This document shows positions 53,390 to 62,722 of a DNA stretch of 64,000 nt, piece after piece. Where the stretch lies: positions 1 through 64,000 of the forward strand of contig NZ_VITR01000019.1 of the NCBI RefSeq assembly GCF_007827955.1. Reading direction: 5' to 3'. Below the pieces are notes generated by a model. That model was given only the letters and a program-made list of their open reading frames with translations. It searched no databases and was not told the origin of the DNA. Position 1 is the stretch's first letter. Each line of letters starts with the position of its first letter. Origin of the DNA: Nitrospirillum pindoramense (GTDB taxonomy: Bacteria > Pseudomonadota > Alphaproteobacteria > Azospirillales > Azospirillaceae). A program made the position numbers and the translations under genes.

Positions 53390-56203
53390 TCAGTACTTGT
53401 AGGAAGCACCGAGCAGATAACGAACGCCGTACTTTTCGTACCGCCAATTCTGCGTGGTATCGCCGTTGTAGTAGGTGATGACCGGCTCATCCGTCAGGTT
53501 CTGGGCCTGCAGGACGATGGACAGGCCCTTCAGGGCGCCTTCGCCGAAGTCATAGCTGACCTGGGCGTCGACCAGGGTTTCCGGCACCGCCATGTCGAAC
53601 TCGCGGCCCTGGCCGAAGCCCGTCTGTTCCGACAGATAGCCGGAGCGGTGGGTGACCGAGACGCGGGCGCCGAAGCCGTGGTTCTCGTAGTAGAGGGTGC
53701 CCTGCTCCGTCCACTTGGAGTAACCGGCCACCGGCAGGCTGCTGTTGCCGGAACCCACACCCTGCGACCCGGCCTGCAGGTCTGTCTCAGTCCAGCCGGC
53801 GGCGCCGTTGATGCCGAAGCCCTCCAGCTTGGACCACACCATGTCCAGCGGCACGGCGAACGCGGCTTCCACACCCTCGATCATGCCGCCGGTGCCGTTC
53901 ACCGGCACGGTGACATAGCCGAAGTTGGTGGCCGGCGTGGCGGCGGAGTAGGTGTTGATGCCGGTGAAGTCGGTCAGCGTGCTCTTGTTGTAGATGTTGT
54001 TTTCCAGGTGCTTGTAGAACGCCGCCAGCGACAGGTAGCCGGCCTTGTTGAAGTAGTATTCGTAGGACAGGTCAACGGCGTCGGCGTACCAGGGCTTCAG
54101 GTAGGGGTTGCCGCCGTTGCCGCTCCACGGGCCATTGTTGGGATTGGAAATCCCGGCCTTCGAAGCGTCAAAGCCGTAGGACAGGTTGGCCTGCATCTGG
54201 TCCATGCGGGCCCGCATCATCTCACGGGCGGCGCCCAGGCGGATCTGGTGGTCCGGGTTGGGCAGGACGAAGGCCAGGTTCAGGCTGGGCAGCAGGTCGG
54301 TGTAACCGACGCCCAGGGTGCGGTCCTGGTACTTGTTGGCGGCGACGATGGCGACACCGGTGGACGACTGGTCGGTATGGACCAGTTGCAGGCCGACGTT
54401 GCCCATGACCTTCACCGCCCCGACATTCCCATCCAAGTCCGCCTTGACGAAGCCGGTGGTGACCTTCTCGGTCACGGTGTAGTGGCTGTCGCTGGTGCAG
54501 TTGGCGCGGTACTGGGCGCAGGGCACCAGGCTGTAGACGCCGCGGGACAGCAGTTCCACCGGGTTGTAGGCGACGGTGTTGCCCAGGCCGATCCAGCTGA
54601 GGTCGGCGGTGCCCACCATGGCCCAGGACGGGATGGCGGCGCTGGCACCCTTCACGCCGGTCAGCGGATCGACCGCCGCGGTCAGGTTGGACGTCAGGGT
54701 GACGTACCATTCCGGCTGGTAGTATTCCTTGTTGCGCTCGGTGTAGTTCACGCCGATGTCGATGTCCTTGAGGAAGGCGACTTCGTGGAAGTCCTTCTTC
54801 AAATCGCCCCTCAGCGAGAGCAGATCGTCGTGCACCCGCGGCTTGTTCAGATAGCCGTTCTGGGCATAGGGGGTGGTGCCGCCGTTCCAGTTGTTGGGAT
54901 CGGTCAGCTTGATCAGGTTGGGGTCGGCGTAGTTCAGGTTGTGGGTGTACTGGTACCCGGCCTCATTGGTGCCGACATTGGTGAACCCGATGGTGTCGGT
55001 GGCGCCGGACGACCCGCTGGAGCCGGTGCCGAAATAGGATTCGAAGCGGGTGGTGGTGCGATCCGCCAGGCTGTAGCCGGCGTCCAGGGTACCGGTCCAG
55101 TCGCCCTTGGTGTACTGGCCGTTCCAGCCCATGGAGTACAGATCGGACTGGGTGGAGCCCACGTCGCTACGGCCCACGCCCTTCACGCCGCTGAACGCGC
55201 CGCTGGTGATCATGTTGCCGACGGTGGTGTAGCCGGGCAGCAGCGCCACGGCCGGCTGCGCGCCGTTGGCGGAGCCGTTGCCCCACTGCAGCGGCATCTC
55301 GATGCCGCGCTGCCACTGATAGTCCTGGTAGTGGGTGTAGAAGAAGTCCAGCGACGTGGTGAAGTTGTCGGTGGGCTTGTACTGCACCGTGCTCATGATG
55401 CCGGTGCGGTTGAACTCTTCGGAATTGGCGCGCACCTCGTCACCGCCGATGACATAGCTGCCGTTGGACAGCTGCGGGTAGCCCCAGACGCGGGAGGTTT
55501 CCTGCTGGGTGGGGGAGTTCAGGTGCGCGATGGACAGCGACACGCCCAGGGTGTCATGGGCGAACTGGTCGATATAGGTGGCGCTGGCGCGGTAGCCCTT
55601 GTCCTCGCTGTCGGAGTTCAGCTTGCCGATGGAGGTCTGCTCATACCGGGCGGAGGCGGACAGCACCCGCTTGCCGTAATCCAGCGGGCGCACGGTCTGC
55701 AGATCCACGGTGCCGGCCAGGCCCTGGGCGGTGAAGCCGGCCTGCGGGGTCTTGTAGACCACGGCGCTGCTGATGATTTCCGAGGGGTACAGATCGTATT
55801 CGACGCTGCGGTTGTTGCCGGTCGACACCTGCTCACGCCCGTTGAGGGTGGTCAGGGTGAAGTCCGGGCCCAGGCCGCGCAGGCTGATGACCTGGGCGCG
55901 GCCGTCGACGCGCTGGGCGGCCAGGCCGGGCAGGCGGGCCAGCGATTCCGCGATGGAATTGTCCGGCAGCTTGCCGATGTCTTCGGCCGAGATCGCTTCC
56001 ACGATCTGGCTGGCGTCGCGCTTCGCCTCGATCGCCGATTCCAGCGAGTGGCGGAAGCCGCTGACGACGATTTCCTGCATGTCATCGGTGGTGGCGGCAT
56101 CCGCCGGCGCGCTTTGCGCCATCGCGGTGCCGTGCATCAACAGCACCGCGGTGCTGACGCCCAGGGCCAGCCTGGCGGCCAGCGCGATCTTCGTGTCCTT
56201 CAT
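53390..56203 (-). CDS. TonB-dependent receptor for maltodextrins (MalA-like)
   Basis: 937 residues, start ATG at 56203 with GGGGAGGG upstream. A signal peptide ends TAMAQSAP; the TonB box region is MQEIVVSGFRHSLESAIEAK. The plug has DNSIAESLARLPGLAAQRVDG, split here as DNSIAESLARLPG and AAQRVDGRAQVISLRGLG, and TLNGREQVSTGNNRSVEYD. The barrel is rich in Tyr/Trp and ends LLGASYKY. This matches the TIGR01782-like receptors that include Caulobacter MalA, which carries long maltodextrins. The enzymes downstream (alpha-amylase, alpha-glucosidase, glucoamylase) support that substrate. It is the first gene of the operon, under the ATACGTAT operator pair. Confidence 0.92.
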   Translation of the reverse strand: MKDTKIALAARLALGVSTAVLLMHGTAMAQSAPADAATTDDMQEIVVSGFRHSLESAIEAKRDASQIVEAISAEDIGKLPDNSIAESLARLPGLAAQRVDGRAQVISLRGLGPDFTLTTLNGREQVSTGNNRSVEYDLYPSEIISSAVVYKTPQAGFTAQGLAGTVDLQTVRPLDYGKRVLSASARYEQTSIGKLNSDSEDKGYRASATYIDQFAHDTLGVSLSIAHLNSPTQQETSRVWGYPQLSNGSYVIGGDEVRANSEEFNRTGIMSTVQYKPTDNFTTSLDFFYTHYQDYQWQRGIEMPLQWGNGSANGAQPAVALLPGYTTVGNMITSGAFSGVKGVGRSDVGSTQSDLYSMGWNGQYTKGDWTGTLDAGYSLADRTTTRFESYFGTGSSGSSGATDTIGFTNVGTNEAGYQYTHNLNYADPNLIKLTDPNNWNGGTTPYAQNGYLNKPRVHDDLLSLRGDLKKDFHEVAFLKDIDIGVNYTERNKEYYQPEWYVTLTSNLTAAVDPLTGVKGASAAIPSWAMVGTADLSWIGLGNTVAYNPVELLSRGVYSLVPCAQYRANCTSDSHYTVTEKVTTGFVKADLDGNVGAVKVMGNVGLQLVHTDQSSTGVAIVAANKYQDRTLGVGYTDLLPSLNLAFVLPNPDHQIRLGAAREMMRARMDQMQANLSYGFDASKAGISNPNNGPWSGNGGNPYLKPWYADAVDLSYEYYFNKAGYLSLAAFYKHLENNIYNKSTLTDFTGINTYSAATPATNFGYVTVPVNGTGGMIEGVEAAFAVPLDMVWSKLEGFGINGAAGWTETDLQAGSQGVGSGNSSLPVAGYSKWTEQGTLYYENHGFGARVSVTHRSGYLSEQTGFGQGREFDMAVPETLVDAQVSYDFGEGALKGLSIVLQAQNLTDEPVITYYNGDTTQNWRYEKYGVRYLLGASYKY

Positions 56204-56660
56204 GGCACCCTCCCCTTAAGTCTCGCCTTCGAGCGGGCCGTTACCCGGCCCAGTTGCTGCTGTTTCTTGAAAGCGCCCACCCCCGCGGATGGACACCCCC
56301 CGGGTCGCCCCGGCATGAACGCGGGCCTTGACGCCCCCGGTCGACGGGGCGCCACGCACGACGTCATGAATGTCACGGTGTGGATCGGCGATGCCTCAGT
56401 GGGGACGCTGCCAAGGCCTTCGCGGCGCCCGGTCCGTCCTGTCACCCTGATCGCGCATCATCCTGGATGGGACGCCTTGGCGCCCGGCCCCGTATCCTCC
56501 CGAATTTGTGACGATCATAGTGGGGGCCGGATTTTTGTAACATAGCCCGCATACGTATGTGCAACGATGCAGTAACGGGTGCATACGTATTCAGAATGCA
56601 AGGTTTGCTTAACCAATTTTGCTTTTGTCGGGAAAGTAATCGCCTTCGCAGGCGCGCAAC
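56204..56660. promoter_or_regulatory. Promoter region of the starch operon
   Basis: No gene is supported in these 457 bp. The right part holds the ATACGTAT pair (56551-56590), about 350-390 bp ahead of the receptor start, and an AT-rich stretch around 56530-56560. The rest is a long GC-rich leader of unknown structure. Since both neighbours run on the minus strand, the ABC permease terminator bounds the region at 56661-56690, on the upstream side. Confidence 0.5.
56550..56590. promoter_or_regulatory. Two ATACGTAT palindromes ahead of the starch operon
   Basis: CATACGTATG (56550-56559, perfect 10-bp palindrome) and ATACGTAT (56583-56590, context GCATACGTATTC) have centres 32 bp apart, close to three helical turns, as in the pair at 48101-48141. 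No other ATACGTAT was noticed elsewhere in the window. A LacI/GalR-type maltose repressor is the likely ligand; the LacI gene at 44551 may instead use the different TGAAAC sites. Confidence 0.78.
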
Positions 56661-56690
56661 GAGAAAGGCCGGAACCTTCTGGCTCCGGCC
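56661..56690 (-). terminator. Terminator of the two-component/ABC operon
   Basis: On the minus strand GGCCGGA-(10)-TCCGGCC (56690-56684 with 56673-56667) forms a 7-bp stem followed by TTTCTC. It begins 37 bp beyond the permease stop. Confidence 0.7.
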
Positions 56691-56727
56691 GAACGCTTAC
56701 AGACTGGCAATCAAATGAGACGTATTC

Positions 56728-59115
56728 TCATTCCACCCGCAGGGTCTTGGCGACGGTGGCCCGCACCGCCGCCTGGGCCGGAACCAAGGTCGCCAGCACC
56801 GCGATGAGAATGGCAACGCCCAGGCCGGCGGCAGCGCCCCAGGCGCAGGCCTGATAGTCGAAGGGGTATTGGATGATCCTCTGGCCGAAGCGGGCCACCA
56901 CCGGGCGGCTGATGAGCGGTGCCCATGCCGAGGCGATGGCCCAGCCCAGGACGGCGATCACCACCGCCTCATAGATGAAAAGGCGCACCAGGGCGGACCC
57001 GCTGGCGCCCATCGCCTTCATCACGCCGATTTCGCGTATGCGCTCCGCCACGCTGACGCCGATGCAGGCCGCAAGACCCAGTACGCCCGTCAACAGCGCC
57101 AAGACGGAAATCGCCAAGAGGATGAAGGTGATGAAGTCCAGATGGCCGTCGATGATGGCCCTCAGCATCCCCGCCGTCTCCACTTCTCCCACCTGGATGC
57201 CGGCGGCGGTGAGATCGTCCTGCAATGCCTGGGCGGCTTGGCGCTGGTCGGTGCCCGGGGCCAAGGTCAGGTAGACCAGGTCGGCGTCCGCCGGGGACGG
57301 GCGCAAGGCATCCATCACCGCCGCCGGGGCGTAGACCCGCCCCGGTCCGAATTCCCGCACCACACCGATGATGGTGACCGGTGCGACGCGGTCACCGGCG
57401 CGCAGTTGATAGGCACCACCCAACTGGATGGCCGGCATGTCGGCCAGCAGCTTCTGCGTCACGACCACACCGCCGGACATACCGTCCAACGCGCCCTCGG
57501 CCAGCCATCGCCCGGCCAGCAGATCGGGGCGCAGCAGGCGGGTGTCCGCCGGCGCCGCCACCACGGGAATGGCGTTTCCCAGGCGCCCCCCGCCGGTACC
57601 CAGCGGTATGGCGGTCACCGCCCGCCAGTATTCCGCCACGCGCACCTCCGGCCGGCCGGCCAGCAGGAAGCGCAGGCGGTCCGCTGAATGAGGCTGGCGT
57701 AGCAACAATTGCACGTCATAAGGCTTGGTCCGGGCCACGGCCGCCGCCGTGCCTTGCATGGAGGCGCGGACGTTCAGCGCCGTCAGGAAAAAGGCCAGAC
57801 CGATGGCCAAAACCAGGGCGCTGAGCACGGCGGGGCGGGGCCGGCGCAGCACCGCACCCACCGCCAGGCGGGGCAGCAGGGGCAGGATCGTGGCGCGACC
57901 CAACATCTCCACCCGCACGCCGCCACCCTGTCCACCGGATCGCATCAAGGCCAAGCGCACAGGCAGGCGCACCATCCGCCCCACCCGCCAGGCGGTCACC
58001 GTCAGGGGCGTGCCGGCGCCAAAGATCAGGATGATAGCCGCCACCCACAGGGGCGGCCGGGGCGTCACCAGGTCGAAATTGTTGCCGGCGGCCACAAAGC
58101 GGGCCGTGACCATCCCCATGGCGACGGCGGGCCAGAGGCTGGTCAAGGCCGCCGCCAGGCCCAAGGCGCCGGTGCCCAGCAGATAATCGCGCAGCACCTG
58201 CCCCGGCGCAGCACCCAGGGCCCGCATCACCCCCACCACCCGTCGTTCCCGGGTCATCATCCCGTCGATGAGGTTGACCACCAGCACCGTGCCCATGACC
58301 AGGGTGGTCAGGGCCAGGCCGGCCATCAGCACCAGCAGCGCGTCCAACTGGTTCTGGTGGCCATAGACCGGCACATCCTGGATATCCAGGCGGCGCACTG
58401 CCACACCCGCCGCCACCAACGTGGACTCCACTACCGGAGCCAGCGCGCTGGCGCTCTCCGGGCCACCGGAGGCGCGCGTGGTCAACAGCAGGCGGGTGCC
58501 GTCCAGCGCCTGGCCCCAGGCGGCCAGGGTGGCGCGGGTGACATAGCCGTACAGCACCATCTCCATGCGCGAGGGGTGCTGACCGGGATCAAAGACATAA
58601 CCGCTGAAGGTGCCGCTGGCCGTTCCGCCATCGGCGAAGCGCAGGTGCAAGGCCGCACCGGGCCCGCCCTCCATGAAATAGCGCCCGTCGCGTTCCAACA
58701 GCAGGCCGCCGGTCGGCGGCGGCCAAGCCCCCTCAGGCAGGCCGGCATCGGGAGCGAACGTGGCCACCCGCAGGTCGCGGAAGTCGTCCACCACCGCGAG
58801 TTCCAGGGGCCACCAGTGGCCCGGCTCGGTCTGCACCCCCGCCCTCACCAGGGGGCGTTCCTCCAGCGCCGCCACACCGGGCAGGGCCGCCAACCGGCGC
58901 AGCACTTCCGGCGGCACGGCATCGGTACGCAGCACCAGGTTGGGGGGGGTGGTGCGGCGATAGCCAGCGTCCAGGTCCGTGCGCAGCAGGGAATAGGCGG
59001 CCACCACTGCGCCGGCGACGAACAGGCCGATGGTCAGGCCTGTGAAAGCCATCAGGGTGCGGCCCCAGCGCACGCCGAAGTCGCGCGCCACCTTCTTCAG
59101 CCGAACGGAGATCAT
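56728..59115 (-). CDS. ABC transporter permease, FtsX family (two repeats, 8 or more TM helices)
   Basis: 795 residues. An N-terminal TM helix (TLMAFTGLTIGLFVAGAVVAAYSLL) is followed by a large periplasmic domain, three TM helices (about 245-375, containing LVVNLIDGMMTRERRVVGVMRALGA), then a second TM helix (AVLSALVLAIGLAFFLTAL), another periplasmic domain, and three C-terminal helices with ERIREIGVMKAMGASGSALV. Both REIGVMKA-like segments are the coupling sites of FtsX permeases. Internal duplication makes it an AttF/YbbP-like large permease needing no separate membrane-fusion subunit here. Role may be export or extraction of lipids, lipoproteins or peptides. Coupled by ATGA to its ATPase. 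Confidence 0.88.
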   Translation of the reverse strand: MISVRLKKVARDFGVRWGRTLMAFTGLTIGLFVAGAVVAAYSLLRTDLDAGYRRTTPPNLVLRTDAVPPEVLRRLAALPGVAALEERPLVRAGVQTEPGHWWPLELAVVDDFRDLRVATFAPDAGLPEGAWPPPTGGLLLERDGRYFMEGGPGAALHLRFADGGTASGTFSGYVFDPGQHPSRMEMVLYGYVTRATLAAWGQALDGTRLLLTTRASGGPESASALAPVVESTLVAAGVAVRRLDIQDVPVYGHQNQLDALLVLMAGLALTTLVMGTVLVVNLIDGMMTRERRVVGVMRALGAAPGQVLRDYLLGTGALGLAAALTSLWPAVAMGMVTARFVAAGNNFDLVTPRPPLWVAAIILIFGAGTPLTVTAWRVGRMVRLPVRLALMRSGGQGGGVRVEMLGRATILPLLPRLAVGAVLRRPRPAVLSALVLAIGLAFFLTALNVRASMQGTAAAVARTKPYDVQLLLRQPHSADRLRFLLAGRPEVRVAEYWRAVTAIPLGTGGGRLGNAIPVVAAPADTRLLRPDLLAGRWLAEGALDGMSGGVVVTQKLLADMPAIQLGGAYQLRAGDRVAPVTIIGVVREFGPGRVYAPAAVMDALRPSPADADLVYLTLAPGTDQRQAAQALQDDLTAAGIQVGEVETAGMLRAIIDGHLDFITFILLAISVLALLTGVLGLAACIGVSVAERIREIGVMKAMGASGSALVRLFIYEAVVIAVLGWAIASAWAPLISRPVVARFGQRIIQYPFDYQACAWGAAAGLGVAILIAVLATLVPAQAAVRATVAKTLRVE

Positions 59116-59795
59116 CCCCTGCCCTCCGTTATCTGACCATCCTCGACCCGCAAAACGCGGTGATAGCGGTCCAACCCGCCGCGTTCGTGGGTGGCGACGA
59201 TGACCGTGCGCCCATCGGCCACGCAGCGGTCGAACAGCGCGGCCACGCGTTCGCCATTGGCGCGGTCCAGATTGCCGGTGGGTTCATCCGCGACCAGGAT
59301 GGGCGGGTCGTTGGCCAGGGCGCGGGCAATGGCCACGCGCTGCTGCTCCCCACCCGATAGGCGGCCAGGTGGGCGCAAGGCTTGGCCGTCCAGGCCCACG
59401 TCGCCCAGCAGGGCCAGGGCCCGCGCCCGGCGTGCCCTGGTCGGCACCACGCCCACCAAATCCATGGCCAGCACGACATTGTCCAGGGCGGTCAGGGTGG
59501 GGATCAGCTCGAAGAACTGGAAGACGATGCCGATATGGGTCCCCCGGAAGCGGGCCAAAGCCCCCTCCCCCAAAGTCTCCAGCGCCGTGCCTTTGACGCG
59601 GACGGAGCCCTGACTGGCCCGGTCCACCCCGGTGATGAGGTTCAGCAGCGTGGACTTGCCGGAGCCGGACGCCCCCGTCACCGCCACATACTGCCCCCGG
59701 TCGATGGTGACGGTGGCAGGCCGCAAGGCGGCGTACTCGTCCGGCCCCTGGCGGAACGTCCGCCCGGCGGCCAGCAATTGAATGACAGGCGACAC
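59112..59795 (-). CDS. ABC transporter ATP-binding protein, LolD/MacB type
   Basis: 227 residues from GTG at 59795, with AAGGGGG six bases upstream. Walker A GASGSGKST (41-49), Q-loop region VFQFFELIPTLTALDNV, signature LSGGEQQRVAIARAL, Walker B ILVADEPTGNLD and the H-loop VATHE are all present. It powers the FtsX-type permease encoded next. It lies 68 bp after the histidine kinase stop, so the two-component genes and the transporter probably form one operon. Confidence 0.93.
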   Translation of the reverse strand: MSPVIQLLAAGRTFRQGPDEYAALRPATVTIDRGQYVAVTGASGSGKSTLLNLITGVDRASQGSVRVKGTALETLGEGALARFRGTHIGIVFQFFELIPTLTALDNVVLAMDLVGVVPTRARRARALALLGDVGLDGQALRPPGRLSGGEQQRVAIARALANDPPILVADEPTGNLDRANGERVAALFDRCVADGRTVIVATHERGGLDRYHRVLRVEDGQITEGRG

Positions 59796-59863
59796 CCGAA
59801 CCCCCTTTCGGTTGAGAGACGGGCAGCATGGCGGATCGATGTCGGGCGTCGTTGGCGCGATTG

Positions 59864-61174
59864 TCAGGAAAGTGTGGGGAAAACCATGGTGGCCGTGGTG
59901 CCAACCCCCACCGTGCTGTCCAGGGTCAGCCGACCACCCTGGGCGGCCACCAGGGCGCGGGCGATACTGAGCCCAAGGCCGGCGCCGCCAATACCTCCGC
60001 CCCGGTGCTGGTCGACACGGTAGAAGCGATCGAAGACATGGGGCAGGTCGGCCGCCGGAATGCCTCGGCCATTGTCAGCCACCGCCACGCGCCAGCCGGT
60101 TTCGTCAGCCCGCAGGCTGAGGGCGATGCGGGCGTCCGGCCGGCCCTGGCTAGCGACCACGGCGTTATCCACCAGGTTGCCCAGGGCCTGGAACAGGCGT
60201 TCGGCGTCGATATCGACCGTGCGGTCCGCGTCCACGCTCACGTCCACCGCGACGCCGGCGCCCTGGACACGCGGTGAAATCCGGGCAAAGGCATCGCGCG
60301 CCCAATCGGCCAGGGGCACCGCCTGCCGCACCAGGGGCACGGCGCCCCCCTCAACCCGCGTCGTCTCAAGGATATCGCCGATCAAGCGGTCCATCAGGGC
60401 GATCTCGGCATCCATCTGCGCCAGATGGGGGGCCGCCCGCTCTGGCCTGCGGGCGATGGTCTCCCCCAGCGCCCGCAGGCGGCCAAGAGGGGAACGCAGG
60501 TCATGCGACACGTCGGCCAGCAGCCGTTGTTGCCGCAGCTCGGCATCGCGCAACGCCCGGGACATATCGTTGAAGGAACGAACCAAGCCCGCCAGTTCAC
60601 GCTGGCGCGGCGGATCGAGCGTCTCCCCGAAATGCCCCCCGGCCACGCGGGCCGCCAAGGTGGACAGACGGCGAAAGGCCGCTGTCAGGTCACGTACTGG
60701 CGGCCAGACCAGCAGAGCGGCCAGTCCAACGAAGACCAGCACCACGGGCACGAATTCCACATGCAAAGGGATTGCCGGCTGGCCCGCGCGGCTCAGGACC
60801 AGGGTGCCGCCGCCGGGCAGCGGGGCGGCACCCACCAGCACCTCCATATCCTGGTGTGCCGCACCGATCAGTTCAGGACCCAAAGGGGGCCGGTCAGGAC
60901 GGCTGTCGGCCACCACCTGACCATCAGCCGCCAGCCAAGTCAGGCGCACCCGGCCGTGCGCCGCCCCCCAGGCCTGGGCGACGGTGGCCGGGTTCTGGTC
61001 CATCGGCCAGTGACCGGCGTGCCAGCGCGCCTCGTCCTGCAGGTCGCGCTGCCAGTCACCGTAGAGAAAGCGCGCCTGGAAGTGGGTGGACAGCGTCACC
61101 AGGATTCCCAGGCAGACGGCCACCAGCAACAGCGCCCGCCAGAACATCAGACGGAACAGGCCCGGCCCTCTCAT
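59864..61174 (-). CDS. Two-component sensor histidine kinase
   Basis: 436 residues from the ATG at 61174, overlapping the regulator stop (ATGA). TM1 (about 9-30) and TM2 (about 139-160) flank a periplasmic sensor domain of about 110 residues. A HAMP domain follows (RDLTAAFRRLSTLAARVAGG), then HisKA with His224 in LLADVSHDLRSPLGRLRAL, and HATPase with LGNLVDNAVV (N-box), VADNGRGIP (G1) and GGAGLGLSIARALV (G2). It should phosphorylate the OmpR-type regulator. The signal is unknown; because the next genes are an ABC system, sensing an envelope-active compound is a reasonable guess. Confidence 0.92.
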   Translation of the reverse strand: MRGPGLFRLMFWRALLLVAVCLGILVTLSTHFQARFLYGDWQRDLQDEARWHAGHWPMDQNPATVAQAWGAAHGRVRLTWLAADGQVVADSRPDRPPLGPELIGAAHQDMEVLVGAAPLPGGGTLVLSRAGQPAIPLHVEFVPVVLVFVGLAALLVWPPVRDLTAAFRRLSTLAARVAGGHFGETLDPPRQRELAGLVRSFNDMSRALRDAELRQQRLLADVSHDLRSPLGRLRALGETIARRPERAAPHLAQMDAEIALMDRLIGDILETTRVEGGAVPLVRQAVPLADWARDAFARISPRVQGAGVAVDVSVDADRTVDIDAERLFQALGNLVDNAVVASQGRPDARIALSLRADETGWRVAVADNGRGIPAADLPHVFDRFYRVDQHRGGGIGGAGLGLSIARALVAAQGGRLTLDSTVGVGTTATMVFPTLS

Positions 61175-61881
61175 GACGGATGGAACCGGTAACCGATACC
61201 CCACACCGTGCGTATGAAGGTCGGGGTTTTGGGATCGTCGCCGATCTTGCGACGCAGGTTGCTGATATGGGTGTCGACGGCCCGGTCGAAAGCATCCGTC
61301 TCCCCACCCCGCACGCATTCCAGCAACATATCGCGGCTGAACACCCGGCCGGAATCGCCCGCCAACCGGGCCAGCAGGTCGAATTCCGTACGGGTCAGGT
61401 CCAGGGCCTGCCCGTGCAGGGTGGCGGTACGGCGGCTCGCATCAATCTGAAAGGGTCCGGCTTGCCGGATGGTAGGAGCGGGCTGCGCCGAGCCTGCGCG
61501 AACACAGCGCCTCAACACCGCCTTGGCCCGCGCCTCCAATTCCCACAAGCTATAGGGCTTGGGAAGGTAGTCGTCGGCCCCCAGGTCCAGGCCCCGGATG
61601 CGGTCGGCTTCCTGACCCCGGGCGGTGACCATGATGATGCCGATATCGTGGTCACGGCGGATACGGCGGCAGAGGGACAAGCCATCCTCCCCCGGCAGCA
61701 TGATATCCAGCACCGCCAGATCCACAGCGTGCGCCCGCAAGTGCGCGTCCGCCGCCGCCGCGTCCGCCGCCCAGTCGACCTGAAAGCCGCTGTCGGCCAA
61801 GTGGCGCACCACCAGAGGCGCCAGACGGTCGTCATCTTCCACCAGCAGGATTCGGGCGGCGTCGGGCGGAGGCAGGGCCAT
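61171..61881 (-). CDS. OmpR/PhoB-family response regulator
   Basis: 236 residues. The receiver has the acidic cluster Glu15/Asp16/Asp17 (VEDDD), phosphoacceptor Asp59 (LAVLDIMLPGEDG), Thr86 (IIMVTARG) and Lys108 (LPKPYSLWEL). The winged-helix DNA-binding domain (about 135-236) has LDLTRTEFDLLARLA, RGGETDAFDRAVDTHISNLR, in part, and the terminal IRTVWGIGYRF. It is the first gene of a likely four-gene operon with its kinase, an ABC ATPase and the FtsX permease, and may regulate the transporter. Confidence 0.95.
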   Translation of the reverse strand: MALPPPDAARILLVEDDDRLAPLVVRHLADSGFQVDWAADAAAADAHLRAHAVDLAVLDIMLPGEDGLSLCRRIRRDHDIGIIMVTARGQEADRIRGLDLGADDYLPKPYSLWELEARAKAVLRRCVRAGSAQPAPTIRQAGPFQIDASRRTATLHGQALDLTRTEFDLLARLAGDSGRVFSRDMLLECVRGGETDAFDRAVDTHISNLRRKIGDDPKTPTFIRTVWGIGYRFHPS

Positions 61882-62084
61882 GCCAAAACCTTGGATTTAA
61901 AGATCATGCACGCCTGACGATAGCGTGAAACACCCGCACCGCGACATAGTCGTGTCCGTACGGTCTACGCAGGGTGTCGCGCTGGTGGGGCCGGGTCGTC
62001 TGCCTTATCATTCGGCGCCTTAACAAGCTTGCCCATAAGCCCGTGGCCCGTCCTGGACCTCGCGGGCCCATCCGGAGGGAAACC
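61882..62084. promoter_or_regulatory. Divergent promoter region between the two-component operon and sodC
   Basis: These 203 bp separate genes transcribed away from each other. An AT-enriched core lies around 61890-61960 and 62008-62030. GGAGGGA (62074-62080) is the sodC ribosome-binding site. No operator was identified. Confidence 0.4.
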
Positions 62085-62642
62085 ATGACCAAGTCCATTT
62101 TGCGTGCCGCGCTGGTGTCGGCCGCGATGGTGACCGCCGTCGGCGCGCCGTTCGCGGCCCTGGCGGCGGCCGCCCCGGTCACCACCACCATTCACCTGAT
62201 CACCGCCACCGGCGTGGGCCCGGCCATTGGCACCATCACGGCCACCGAGGGCAGCGGCGGTCTGGTGCTGACGCCCAAGCTGACGGGCCTGGCGCCGGGT
62301 GTGCACGGTTTCCACCTGCATGCCAACGCGTCCTGCCAGCCGGGGGAAAAGGATGGCAAACCCGGCGCCGGCCTGGCCGCCGGCGGCCATTTCGATCCCG
62401 CCAGCACCGGCAAGCACCTGGGCCCGACCGGGGACGGCCACAAGGGCGACCTGCCGCCGCTGACGGTGACGGCCGATGGCAGCACGGCACCCGATCCGCT
62501 GACCGCGCCGCACCTGACACTGGCCGACATCGCCGGCCACGCCTTCATCATCCACACGGGTGGCGACAACTTCTCCGACACGCCGGAGCCCCTGGGCGGC
62601 GGGGGTGGCCGCGTCGCCTGCGGTGTGGTGGGCGAGAAGTAG
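62085..62642 (+). CDS. sodC: Periplasmic Cu,Zn superoxide dismutase
   Basis: 185 residues from the ATG at 62085, with GGAGGGA four bases upstream. A signal peptide (LVSAAMVTAVGAPFAALA) is followed by the SOD fold. GVHGFHLHANASC gives two Cu ligands and the first Cys, AGGHFDPASTGKHLGP and GDGHKGDLPPL give the bridging and Zn ligands, and AFIIHTGGDNFSD gives the last Cu His. GGGGGRVACGVV supplies the Arg near the copper and the second Cys. It protects the periplasm from superoxide. An open frame from 61974 upstream is not the start. Confidence 0.95.
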   Translation: MTKSILRAALVSAAMVTAVGAPFAALAAAAPVTTTIHLITATGVGPAIGTITATEGSGGLVLTPKLTGLAPGVHGFHLHANASCQPGEKDGKPGAGLAAGGHFDPASTGKHLGPTGDGHKGDLPPLTVTADGSTAPDPLTAPHLTLADIAGHAFIIHTGGDNFSDTPEPLGGGGGRVACGVVGEK

Positions 62643-62704
62643 CCGGAGCCGGTTCCGGACTTGTAACAAATCCTGATACGGCTCTTGTTCCCCAGCACAC
62701 GCCC

Positions 62705-62722
62705 TGCCTATAGTCATAGGCA
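62705..62722. other. Short perfect dyad upstream of the TPR gene
   Basis: TGCCTAT-AGTC-ATAGGCA is a 7-bp inverted repeat with a 4-base centre, about 125 bp before the start of the TPR/hydroxylase gene. It may be an operator or an RNA hairpin; nothing distinguishes the two. Confidence 0.4.

Noticed and set aside
52955-56545. 1,196-codon plus-strand frame opposite the TonB receptor
   Set aside because: Val/Gly/Gln-rich shadow covering receptor, intergenic dyads and operators.
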